The translations under genes were made by a program, and so were the position numbers. From the NCBI RefSeq assembly GCF_026225065.1, contig NZ_JAMFSB010000103.1:1-35691 (forward strand): a stretch of DNA of 35,691 nucleotides, read 5' to 3'. The notes under the pieces are model-generated. The model was given only the letters and a program-made list of their open reading frames with translations, was not told where the DNA came from and did not search any database. Positions 7,625 through 20,100 of the stretch are shown here, piece by piece. How positions within the stretch are numbered: position 1 is the first letter of the stretch; every line of letters starts with the position of its first letter. This DNA comes from Paraburkholderia sp. (lineage in GTDB: Bacteria > Pseudomonadota > Gammaproteobacteria > Burkholderiales > Burkholderiaceae).

Positions 7625-8149
7625 TTGTTTTTGGCGATTGTGCTTAAGGCGCCGAACGGCGCGCTTGCTGCTATGCGTGCGCCCAGGCAGGGCAGAAATG
7701 AGGACTTTGGCGCCTCATTACGTCATTACGACATGAGCCCAAATTTTGTCCTGTTCGGTGTCGCTAGCCCGAACGTTTCCGTTTCAGGGGCGTCCGAGCG
7801 CCCTTCACATGACCCAGTCGTTCTTGAGGCGCAGTGGTCTGAGTCAGGTTATTGCACGGCAGCGTTCGCGATGGCCGATGGGGAAATTGAGGACTTTGGC
7901 GCCTCATTCCGTCATTACGATATGAGCCCAGATTTTGTCTTGTCCGACGCGACGCGGCAGCACGTTCCTGTTTTGATGGTGCCCGATTACTCGTCTGCTG
8001 CGCTGGCGCGCAATAGGCATATCGACAGCATAGTGTTGGGTTTTCCGACAGATCCGTCTCGGTTCTATCTCGATCATCGCCATCCGACTCGCATGGTGTT
8101 GCATGCCCACGCGAGCCAATCCAATCTGGTTCAAGGAATTCCAGCATGA
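7625..8149 (+). CDS. unrecognised 174-codon ORF, coupled to the giant exoprotein gene
   Basis: I do not recognise this protein. The longest frame starts at a TTG at 7625; an ATG at 7673 gives 158 residues and may be the true start. The striking feature is an 18-residue motif present twice, 63 codons apart: EDFGASLRHYDMSPNFVL and EDFGASFRHYDMSPDFVL. Two of the five base differences between the copies are synonymous and the amino-acid changes are mild, which favours real coding. The stop codon overlaps the ATG of the giant gene (ATGA, 8146-8149), an arrangement typical of translational coupling. There is no convincing signal peptide. Other frames are also open here, so a non-coding leader with a repeat is the alternative. 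Confidence 0.45.
   Translation: MFLAIVLKAPNGALAAMRAPRQGRNEDFGASLRHYDMSPNFVLFGVASPNVSVSGASERPSHDPVVLEAQWSESGYCTAAFAMADGEIEDFGASFRHYDMSPDFVLSDATRQHVPVLMVPDYSSAALARNRHIDSIVLGFPTDPSRFYLDHRHPTRMVLHAHASQSNLVQGIPA
7700..7756 (+). repeat. 57-bp direct repeat, copy A
   Basis: The copy matches 7889-7945 at 52 of 57 positions. It encodes EDFGASLRHYDMSPNFVLF in the frame of the 174-codon ORF. Weaker similarity continues after it (AACGTTTCCGTT against CACGTTCCTGTT). Confidence 0.85.
7889..7945 (+). repeat. 57-bp direct repeat, copy B
   Basis: The second copy starts 189 bases after copy A, an exact multiple of three, so both are in the same reading frame. Differences are at repeat positions 21, 33, 43, 52 and 56. 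Confidence 0.85.
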
Positions 8150-11100
8150 AGACTCGCGTCGTTGGTCCGCGTCCAACACTACGGCCCAACCAAGGACCGC
8201 GGCCTCCGCTCACGGCCGTGTACCGGGCGATTGCGCTGATGTTGGCTGCCGGCGCATCGACGAATGTGCATGCCGCTACGAACCTGGCGAATATTGGTGT
8301 GCAGATGAACGCAGCGCGCAATGCGGCCTCAGGGCGGGGCGTTAATTTGGGTGTGGGCGTGTCGCCACAGCAGGCGCTGCAGGCCAGTCAACCGTCGATA
8401 CAGAACCTCGGCCGTGCCGCGCAAGGCATTGCCGCACAGATCGCCGCGCAGCAGGCGGCCGCCGTCGCGGGCGTGGCGGCCCCGTCGAACGTGCCGAATG
8501 GCCTCGCGATCGGCGGTCTACAGGTCGCACCCGGCGCCACCGCCAATTCGACCCTGTGGCAGAACGCCAATCTGCCGACCCAGTCGGTCGCGAACGGCCA
8601 GAGCACCGTCGACGTGCAGCAGACCGGCCAGAACGCAATCCTCACATGGCAGACCCTGAACGTGGGCCGCCAGACCACGCTGAACTTCGACCAGTCCGGT
8701 GGAAACCAGAGCAACGGAGCCAATGACTGGGTGGTGCTCAACCGCATCCAAGACCCGAGCGGCGCGCCGAGCCAGATTCTTGGCAACGTCAAGGCGCAGG
8801 GCTCGGTGTACGTGATCAACCGCAATGGCATTCTGTTCGGGGCCGGCTCGCAAGTGAGCGTGCATTCGTTGGTGGTGTCGTCGCTCGATTTCCTGAATCT
8901 GAACAACACGCTGACGCAGACCGCTCAGGACGTCGCCGCCAGCAACGCATGGTTCCTGCAACTGACCAACGGCCTCGCCGCGCCGGAAGCGTCCGGCAGC
9001 ACGGGCGCCAATGTCGCGAACGAAGTCCTCGGTCTGGGCAACACGGTGACGGTCGCGCCGGGCACGGTCTACCATCCGCCGGGCAACATCACGATCCAGG
9101 CGGGCGCGACCATCGCGTCGCAGGCGAACAGCACGCAGAGCGACGGCGGTTTCGTGCTGATCGCCGCGCCCAACGTCAGCAACGCGGGCAACATCAGCAC
9201 GCCGAACGGCCAGGCGATTCTCGCGGCCGGCGTCGGCGTGGCGTTCGCGCCGAATCCCGCCAATCCGCACGTACTGCTGCCGCAACTGAGCGGCGCGATC
9301 ATGAGCGGAACGGGCGCGAATGCGGTCGATCTGACGCCTGCGGGCACGCTCGTCAACACCGGCACCATCGAGGCCACGCGCGGCCAGATCAGCCTGCTCG
9401 GCAGCACGATTGCGCAGAACGGCTTGGTCGGCGTGACGACCGGCATCAGCTATCCCGGCAGCATCACGATGTCGACCGTCGACGAAGTCGCCGCCGCCGC
9501 GCCGAACGGCGCACTGTATGTCGACCCGAACAGCGGCAGCGCGCTGCTCGCCGACGCGCTCAACGCGCCCGCATGGCGTCGCGCCGGCCTGCTGACGTTC
9601 GGCAACGGCTCGATTACCGCGAACCTGCCGGAAGAAGACGGCGAGACCGCGACGTCGTCGCAGAACAGCACCTTTACGCCAGGCAGCATCGGCTTGACCT
9701 CGAACTCGGTGTGGTTCCAGGACGGCTCGCTGGTCGAAGCGCCGGGGTCGAGCGTGTCGGTGGCGGCGCTCAGTTCGGTGCGCCAGCCGGCGGGCAGCAC
9801 GTCGGTGGCGGGGCGCATCTATCTCGACACCGGCTCGACCATCGACGTGTCCGGCCTCGCGAACGTGCAACTGTCGGTCGACAGCATGCTGCTGACGATT
9901 CCGCGCATCGGCCAGAACGAGCTTGCCGATTCGCCGCTGCTGCGCGACAGCATCCTGTCCGGCATGGCCAACGTGATCGTCGACAGCACGTTGTCGGGCA
10001 CGCGCAGCGACGGCGTGTCGTGGGTGGGCAGTCCGATCCTGAATCTGGCCGGCTACGTGAGCCTGATGCCGCGTTCGATCGACCAGTTGCTGATCAACGG
10101 CGGCTCGATCTCGCTGAGCGGCGCGGACGTGATGACGGCCGACGGCTCGTCACTCAATCTGAACGGCGGCTATGTGCATTACCTCGGCGGCACGGTCGCG
10201 ACCACGCGCCTCGTCGATGCGAACGGCGTGCTGGTGCCGATCGGCAGCGCGAGCCAGAACGATACGTATGTGGGGATCGCGGGCGAGTTCGTCGAAACGC
10301 ATCCGCGCTGGAACGTGACCAACACCTGGTACAACCCGCTGCTGACGGGCGGCGCGTATCAGAGCGACTTCATCGTCGGCGGCAATGCGGGCACGCTCAA
10401 TCTGTTTGCGAGTCGCGCGCTGGTGCTCGACGGCGACATCAGCGCGCAGTCGTTTGCCGGCGAGAAGCAGGTGCAGGGCGGCACGCAGCCGGACGGCGGC
10501 ACCTTTGCGCTGGGCGTGAATCCGGCGGCGACGCTGGGCGTCACGGCGGGCACGAACGGCGAAACCGGCAAGGTCGTATTCGACGACAGCGCGCCGCAAC
10601 TCGCCGATCTCGCGCCGGGCTTCAACGCGAACACGCCGCTCGATTCGGCCGCGCTGAACGCGCTCGGCACCAGCAACCCGGTCAACGTTCTCGCGACCAC
10701 CACCGTGCCGACGGCGACGCTGAACAGCGGTGGTTTTTCGAACGTCAGCGTCGTCGAAGACAGGACGCAAGGCGCGGGCATTCTGGTCGCGCCGGGCACG
10801 ACGCTCGCCGTGCAGCCGGGCGGCTCGATCAAACTGAGCGGCACCAATGGCGAGATCTCGGTGCAGGGCACGCTGTCCGCGCCGGGCGGCACTGTGTCGC
10901 TCGACCTGACCAATAACGGCACGCCCACCGCGTATGGGATCGACGTCGGCCCACACGGTTCGATCAGCGCCGCCGGCCAGTGGGTCAATGACTACGACGC
11001 GCTGCTGACGGGCACGCCAGGGCTCGGCACACAAGACGTGAACGGCGGCTCGATCACGCTGTCAGCGACGCAATCCTCCGCGCGCAATCCGGACGGCACA

Positions 11101-14100
11101 TTCACCGACAACAGCGGCTCGATCGTGCTGGCGCCGGGCAGCGTGCTCGACGTGTCGAGCGGCGGCCACATGCTGGCCGACGGACAGCTTCAACTGAATG
11201 GCGGTGTGCCGGTCGGCACGGCGGGCAGCATCAGCCTGTTGACCTACGCGGCGCCGGCCGGGGCGGCTTTCGGCGAAGACGCCACCAGTGCGCAACTGCC
11301 CACCGTCCAGCCGACGCTCGGCCAGATCGTGATGGACGGCACGTTGCGCAGCGCCGGTCTCGACGGCGGCGGCACGCTGACGCTCGGCGCGCTCGGCTTC
11401 CAGATCGGCGGCGATCCGCATGCGGCGCATCCGTGGGAACTGGTGCTGCCCGCTGATTTTTTCGCGCAACAGGGCTTCGGCAAATATGTGCTGAACGCCG
11501 CTTACGACGTCAATGTCGCGCCCGGTGCGCAGGTGCGGCTGACGCAGCAGAATCTGCTGCCGGGTACGCTCGCGCTGCAAACGCTCGCTGGCGGCGCGAA
11601 TCTGGCGACGTCCGGTGCGACGTCGTCCGGCGTACTCGATCCGTACTACCGCCAGCCGACCAGTCTGGTGATGACCGGCGGCGAATATCTCGAATGGCGC
11701 GCCGGGCCGAGCGTGTTCGTGCCGCCGCAGTACGCGGGCGTGACCGGCGGCGTGTCGGTCGGCGCGGGCGCGGCAATCGTCGCGGATGCGGGCGCGAGCA
11801 TCGGCCTCGGCTCGCCTGCCCAGGTGACCGTGCAAGGCGCGCTGGTCGCGCCGGGCGGCTCGATTACGCTAAGCGCCGATTCGCTCGGCACGTACGGTTT
11901 TTCTCAAGGGCAGTTGCAGTTGGGCAGCGGCTATTCGACACCGGGCAAATCGGTCTGGCTCGGGCCGGACGCCTTGCTCGACGTGTCGGGTGTGGCGCTC
12001 GTCGATCCGCTCCCGACGCCGGTACGTAGCGGCAACTCGGTCATCACGCCGGTCACCGGCCGCGTGCTGGCGGGCGGCTCGGTCACGATCTCCGACGACT
12101 CGGGCTACGTGGTCGCGCAACAGGGCGCGGCGATCAATGCATCGGGCGCGTCAGCCAGTTTCGATATGGCGCAGCCGGGCGGCGGTTACGCGCCGCAGGC
12201 GGTCTGGAGCGATGCCGGCGCGATCACGCTCGGCGCCGCGTCAGGACTGTTTTTCGACGCGACGCTGAATGTGCACGGCGGCGCTCCGCAGGCCGAAGGC
12301 GGTTCGCTGACGGTGCTGCCGGAGCAGGCCGCGAGCGGCCTGTCGTTCGTCGGCGCGAACGCGCTGATCGTGCGGCAAGGCGGCCAGTCGGTGCCGTCCG
12401 GCGTAACGGCGGGAGAAAGCTTCACCGACCCCGCGTGGTCCGCCGCGGGCACGCCCGGCACGCTGCAATTCGCAGTGGACCGGCTGGACAATTCCGGCAT
12501 CGATACGCTGACGCTTGGCGGCTCGCCGCGCGGCGCCGACGCCCGGCAGGCCCCGGCGCCGATCGCCTTCGCGGGCGATGTCGACCTGTCGCTCGGCCGC
12601 GCGCTGGTGCTCGACACGTCGCAGCTCGTCGCACTGCCTGTCGGTGCAACGTCACTGCCGGCGCTCAGCGCCGGCACGACCTCCATCGGCGCGCCGACGG
12701 TGAATCTGAGCGCGCCGTACGTCGAACTGAGCGGACCGGCGTATGCGAGCAACCTGCTGGCGCCGACCCCGGTCGCCGCGGACGCTGACGGCATCCTGAC
12801 CGTGACCGCGTCGTTCATCGACATCGGCAACCAGAGCGCGCTCGCCAACTTCGGCCACGCGGCGTTCACCAGCAGCGGCGACATCCGCCTGTGGTCAACC
12901 GATACCGGCGGCGGCAGCGCGTTGCAAGCCGGCGCGTTGTATACGTCCGGCGATCTCAGCTTCAAGGCCGCGCAGGTGTATCCGGCGAGCGGCAACACTT
13001 TCATCGTCGATGCACTCGGGCCGGTCGATCCCGGCACCGGCGCGCCGACGCCGACCACCATCACGTTCCTCGGCAACGGGGCGTCGCAGGTGCCATTGTC
13101 GGCAGGCGGCAGCCTGGTGGTCGACGCCACCAACATCGTGCAATCCGGCACGGTGCGTGCGCCGTCGGGCAGCCTCGTGTTCGGCGTCGGCGATCCGACC
13201 GATCCGGCCATCAAAAGCCAGTTCGGCAACCTGACGCCGGCCGCCACGCAAACCGTCACCTTCAATCCGGGCAGCGTGACCTCGGTATCGAACGGCGGCA
13301 CGGTGATTCCGTACGGCACGACGGTCGACGGCGTCGAATGGCAATACAACCCGGTCGCGGGTCTCACGTCGCCCGATCTGACCGCGCCGCCAGCCAAGCT
13401 GATCAGCGTGAACGGTGCGAGCGTGTCGCTTGCGAAGGGTGCGGGCATCGATCTGTCCGGCGGCGGCGATCTGCAGGCGTCCGAATGGGTGCCGGGCACC
13501 GGTGGCTCGCGCGATCTGCTGTCGCAATACACGATCACCTACGCGTCGGGCAATAACGGCGTCGCCGTGCCGGTCAATGCCGGGGCGGCCAACGTGTTCG
13601 CGATTGTGCCGGGTTATCGCGCGCCGGTCGCCGCCTATGATCCGGTGTTCGCCCAGGTCACGCAGCCGTCGACCAATGCGAACGGCTCGGCGTCTACTAC
13701 CACGGCGATGATCGGTGTCGGTAGCGCGAGCGTCGGCGGCATTGTCGGGCAGTCGGTCTATCTCTCGGGCATCGCGGGATTGCCGGCCGGCGTCTATACG
13801 CTGCTGCCTGCGAAATACGCGACGTTACCCGGCGCGTTCAGGATTACCGTGGCGAACACGTCGGGCACGGTCGTGCCGGGCGCGAACGGCGTGATGCCCG
13901 ACGGCACCGCGCTGGTGTCGGGCTACAGCGTCGATGCGTTGAACGGCGCGCGCAGCGCGACGCCGACGCTGTACGCGGTGCAGTCCGCGGCGGTGTGGCA
14001 GCAGTATTCGCAGTACACGACGACCAGCGCGAACCAGTTTTTCCCGGCGCTTGCCGCCGGCAGCCAGAGCGCAACGCCGCCGCTGCCGGTCGACGCCGGC

Positions 14101-17100
14101 CGGCTGGTGCTGGCGGCAACCAATGCGCTGTCGCTGGGCGCGACGCTCGATGCATCCGCAGGCCCCGGCGGCGCACCCGCGCAGGTCGATCTGAGCTCGC
14201 AGGACATCCAGATTGTCGGGCCGGGGCAGCAGGCGCTGGCGGGCTATCTGCAGGTGTCGTCGACCGATCTCGACGCGTTGGGCGCCGGCAGTCTGCTGAT
14301 CGGCGGCATGCGTGCGCCGACCCAAAGCGGCATCTCGGTCGATGCGCTCGCCAACAGCGTGGTCGTCTCGAACGATGCCGCGAGCGCGTTGAGCGGGCCG
14401 GAAATCATCCTCGTCACGAAGGCCGATCCGGGGACGTCCGATCCGAACGCGGCGAATGGATTGAGGATCGACGCGGGCAGCGCGATTATCGCGAAGGGCA
14501 CGTTGCCAGCTTCCGCCGACCGCGCGATCACGATCGGCCAACCGGCCGTTCCTGCCAACGGCTCGACTCCTGCTATTTCAGGGATCGCCGGCGACGGTGC
14601 GTTGCTGCGCGTGTCGAACGGCGCAGATGCGCCGGTCACCCGTCTCAACGTCACCGGCGCCACGCCTGGGCTGTTGACGGTGGGTGCGAACGCGACGTTG
14701 ACCGGCGGCCAGGCGCTGACGCTCGATTCGTCGGGCAATCTGCGCGTCGATCCGACCGCGTCGCTGTCCGCGCAGTCGATCACCGCGAGCGGTTCGGCGA
14801 TCACCTTCACCAACGACACCGGCGCCGCCGCTGCGGCGCTGCCCGGCTTCGTGATCGGTGCGGCCGGTCTCGCGCAATTGCAGGGCGCGCAGCAGGTCAC
14901 GTTGCGCAGTCTCGGCGCGATCGACTTCGTCGGCAATATCGACGCGAGCTTCACGAACGCGGTCGATCTCAGCGCCGGTTCGTTCGCGAGCGACGGCGGG
15001 ACGGTCACGCTCAGCGCCCCGAAAATCGCCTTCACCAACGAACTCGGCGCACCGGCGGCGGCGACCGTCGCGGGCCTCGGTTCGCTCACCGTCAATGGCG
15101 GCGAAATCGATTTCGGCGGCGGCAGCAAATCGGTGACGGGCTTCGGCGCGGTGACGATGAACGCGAGCGGCGGCATCGTCGGGCAGGGCTCCGGCACGTT
15201 CGATTTCGGTGCCGTGCCGGTCACGCTGAACGCGCCGGTCATATTCGCCGATACCGGTTCGACGACGACCGTGAAGACGCTCGGCGCACTGAACCTGAAC
15301 GGCGCCGAGGGCACCGCGTTGACGCTGACGCCGGCCGGCGGCGCGTTGACGCTGACCGGCGGCTCGATCGACGACAATGCAACCATCCTCGCGCCGTCGG
15401 GCAACCTCACGCTGGAGGCGACCAGCGGCGATTTGAACGTCGGCGGCGGCGCGCTGCTGAGCACGGCGGGGGTGTCGAAGCAGATCTTCGACGTGGTGCT
15501 GTATTCGCCGGCGGGCAATCTGTCGCTCACCGCGGATCAAGGCGCGATCGCGTTGCAGAACGGCTCGACACTCGACTTTTCGGGGGCGGTGGGCGGCGGT
15601 GTGGCGGGCACCTTGTCGCTGTCGGCGCCGCAGCAGGGGGTGCTGTTGGGCGGCACGCTGAAGGGCGGCGCGGCGAGCGGTTTCGCGGGCGGCTCGTTCG
15701 CGCTGGACAGCGGCGCCGCAGTGAGTCTCGATGCGCTCGCCGCGCAGCTCGCGGCGAGCGGCGTCAATCAGACGGTGTCGGTGAGAAGCGACGCGGGCGA
15801 TCTGACGTTGTCGTCGGGTAACACGCTGACCGCGCATCTGGTCTCGTTGACGGCGGACGGCGGCGTGGCCGGCGCAGATACGAGTCAGGGCGCCGTGACG
15901 ATCGACGGCACTATCGACGCGTCAGGCAAGGCGGGCGGCACGATCGACCTGTACGGCAAGACCCTGGTCGACGTCGAAGGCACGCTGAACGCCAGCGGTT
16001 CGGATACGACTCAGCGTGGCGGCACCGTCAACATCGGCACGATGGCGACGCCCGATACCGTGGGCGGAGTCGTGCAACTGAATCCGACCTACGGCTACGA
16101 AAGCGTGTCATCGGCGAATTCCGGCGCGATCGCGATTGGACCGGGAGCCAAAATCGACGTGTCGGGCGGCAGCGCAGGCGGCCTGTCCGACGGCACTGTG
16201 AATTTGCGCGCGCCCTTGCTGACCAATGGCGACGTCAACGTGACGATCGACACGGGCGCGCAGATCAAGGGCGCGCGCAGTGTCGGTCTGGAAGCGTTCG
16301 CGGTGTGGAGCACGACCGATCCAGGCGCTGGCCCGACGCACTTCGACGCAATCGTCGATCCGGCCGGCTGGTACGACAGCACGGGCAATCTAGTGTCGGG
16401 CACGTTCACCGATCAGAGCGGCAACACGGTGCTCAACTACACCGCCGGGTCGATGACGGCGGCTCAGCTGACGACCTATCTGTCGAGCGATTTCTTCACG
16501 CCGACCACGGCGAACGCGGATCATCAAACGTTCTATGGCTATTTGAACGGCGATTCGACGCAGGGCGCGGGCACCTTGATGAACTTCGTCGAGAACCCGG
16601 GCTTCACGTTCGAAAACCGCTTTGCGAACATCGCGAATTTCCATGCAGTCCCGGGGATTGAACTCGACAATCCGAGCACGACGATCAACGGCGGCGATAT
16701 CTCGGTGCTGACGAACTGGAATCTGGGCGCGGGCAGTTCGTCGAATGATCTGGCGTTTCGCTATGAAGGGCAGGCGCCGGATATTGCGTTCCGCGCGGAA
16801 CACAACGTGGAGTTGCAGGCGAGTTTAACGGATGGGTTTTTCCAGGTGGCGAACCCGACGGCCAGCGGCACGCCGATCGCGAGCACGCCGGCCGACGCGT
16901 ACAACCTCGTCCACTTTGATTACGCCAGCGCGTATTACGGCACGGCGCTGTATAGCTTCAACCCGACCGGTAACGGCATCTATCACGCTCAGGCGCCGGT
17001 GCAAGTCACCTTCGCGCCGGATCGATACGACGCGATCGCCGGTACGCCGGATGAGATCATCCAGTATTACGAGCTCTATCAGTCTTACGAAAACTACCTG

Positions 17101-20100
17101 ACCGGCGCCTCCGATCCGACCATTGCCGCCGCATCGGGGCACGCCACCGAAGGATTGCTGTTCCTGTACGTGAGCGGCGCGCAGGGCGGCAACGGCACGT
17201 CATGGGTCCAGCCCGGCGCTGCGCCGGCCAGTCAGCCCACCGCGCCGGCCGTCCCGTCGGCCGGAGTGCAGGCGGCGGACGCTACCGCGTATCTGACCTA
17301 CCTGAAGCAGTATCAGAGCTACGCGGACGCCGTCGTCAAGTGGGCGCAAACCAATGGACAGACTCCGGTGATCGCCGTGCTGCAGGCGCCTGCGCAAGTG
17401 GTGGCGCCGGTGCTACCGGTGCTCGATGCCGCCACCGACAATTCACCGTCGCCGGTTGCCGTGTCGGGTAATGCATTGCCGTTAGCGAGCGCGTCGTTAA
17501 ACAGTGGCACGAGTTCGAGTTTCCGGCTGATCGCCGGCGCGAATCTGCAAAGCGCCGACCCTGGCGCACTGCAAGCGCCGTCGCAAGTCGCCGCGAGCGT
17601 CGGGGGCAATGTCACCCTCGACGGTCATTTCGCGTGGGTGGACGCACAAGGGTTGCCGATCATGGCGCCGACCATGATTCGCACCGGCACCGGCAGTATC
17701 GAGATTGCCGCCGCCAACGATGTGTCGCTGCTGGACAGCACCGCTCCCGGTGTGATCTATACCGCGGGCACGCCGGACACCGCGGCGCCCGCGCCCGGCA
17801 CGACAGCGAACATCCTGCTCGGCAGTACGACGCAGCATAGTCCCGATCAACTGGTGTCGCCGACGGTGAATCCGGATGCTGCGGGCGACATCTCGATCCG
17901 CGCAGGCAACGACATCAACGGCATCGAGAACGTGCAGGACGATGCCGCCGGCTCGCGGACCGGCACGCCGAACGCGAACCTTAGCCAGTTCTGGTGGCAA
18001 TGGATGCAGCTCGGCAATCCGGCAACCGACGGCAAGCTGACGCAGACCTCGATCAATTTCGGCGGCTTCGACCAGGGTGTGCTCAGCGCGGGCGGCAATG
18101 TGTCGATCGCGGCGGGCGGCAACATCACGGATCTCGCCGTGTCGTTGCCGACCACCTGGTATCTGTCGACCAACGCGGCCGGTAGTCCGGTGGTGAATAC
18201 GGTCGGCGGCGGCAACTTGTCGGTGACGGCGGGCGGCAATATTTTGTCGGGCGACTACTTCGTCGCGAAAGGCGCAGGCATGATCACCGCTGGCGGCAGC
18301 ATCGCCGCCGACGGCCAGACCTATACCTCGTCCAGCGGTTTGCGTGCATTCGCCGGACCGGCTGCCACGTTGCTGGCGCTGCAGGACGGCACGTTCGACG
18401 TGAATGCGCGGCTGGGTGCCGACATCGGTGGGGTATTCGATCCGTCTTACCTGACCGGTCCGGTGCTGCAAAGCGGCTACGGACAACAGGTCGACTCTCA
18501 GGGCTACTCGGCACAATCCGCGGTGACAGTCGCGGCCGTCACGGGCAACGTATCGCTCGGCACGCTGAGCACGCTGGTGCTGCTCGACGATACGCAAGGC
18601 GGCGGCGCCGTGTTGCCCGCCACGGTCGACCTTGCTGCGCCGAACGGCGGCATCGCGATCGCCAGCGCGGGCGAACTGACGCCTTCGGCGACCGGCAATC
18701 TGAGTCTGATCGCCAGCCAGTCGGTCAGTTTCGCGAACCTGACCGACAACACCGAGATGCGGTTGAGCAATTTCGGCCTGATCGACGCCGATCCGTCGAC
18801 GATGCCGTCGCCGCTCAACCCGATTACCGCGTCGGCGCCGCAAAGCTTCATCCAGCCGTCCGACCCGACGCTCGCGCACGACAGCACACCGCTGCACGCG
18901 GACGATACAGAGCCAGTGCACATCTACAGCCTCACCGGCAATATCATGAATGGCGCCGTGGACTCGACAGGCTTCGACGGCTCGACGTTGTACCTGAATG
19001 CCGACAAACCCGCCTTGATCTATGCCGGCGGCGACATCGTCAACCTCGCGTTCCAGGGACAAAACCTGCGCGATGCGGACGTCACGCGCATCGTCGCCGG
19101 TCGGGACATTTACGATACGCCGCTGGAAGCGAACAATCCGGTGGTGCCGAGTCTCGTACTCAGCGGTCCGGGCTATTTCGACATTGAGGCCGGCCGCAAT
19201 ATCGGGCCGCTGACTAATGTCACGCAACTTGGCTCGCTGCTGAACGGCTCTACCTCGTTCACGACCGGTATCGACGCGATCGGCAATGCGAACAATCCGT
19301 TCCTGCCGCATCAGAGTGCGAACGTGCAGGTGCTCTTCGGCGTCGGGCCGGGCATCGATCAGCAGAGCTTCATCTCGACCTATATCGATCCGGCGAGTGT
19401 CGTGCCGGGCGTGTCGAGCACGACACCCGCGCTGGTCGCGTTCATGCAGCAATACGATGCGGGGCAGGTTGTCGATACGGGTCTCGCGGCAGGCAAGTCG
19501 ACGCCGAAACCGCTGAGCGCCGCCGACGCATGGACGCAATTCAAGGCCTTGCCCGACTACGTGCAGCGGCTGTTCGTCGATCAAGTGCTTTTCAGCGTGC
19601 TGACCCAGGTGGGCGACGACTACAACAACACGTCGAGTGCATTCTTCCAGCAATACGCGCGCGGCTATCAGGCGATCAACACGCTGTTCCCGGCCTCGCT
19701 CGGCTACACCGCGAACGATCTGAACGGCGGCAGCAACGGCGCAAGCAAACTGGTCAGCACCGGCAATCTCGACATTCGCAGTTCGACCATTCAAACCCAG
19801 CAGGGCGGCAACGTATCGATTCTCGGGCCGGGCGGCGAAGCGTTGATCGGCAGCACGTCGGCGCCGCCGCAGCTGGTCAATTCGAGCGGTACGGTGGTGG
19901 CCGGGCCGAACACGATGGGGATTCTGACGCTCGAACAGGGTGACGTGAACATGTTCACCGATCAGAGCGTGCTGCTCGCCCAAAGCCGGATCTTCACCGA
20001 GCAAGGCGGCGCGATGACGATCTGGAGTTCGAACGGCGACATCAATGCCGGCAAGGGCTCGAAATCGGTCGCCGACGTGCCGCCGCCGCTCTATGTGTGC

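Noticed and set aside
8949..10916. 655-codon plus-strand ORF in another frame of the giant gene
   Set aside because: Low-complexity Arg/Gly/Gln-rich shadow frame with no ribosome site; the main frame encodes a recognisable protein here.
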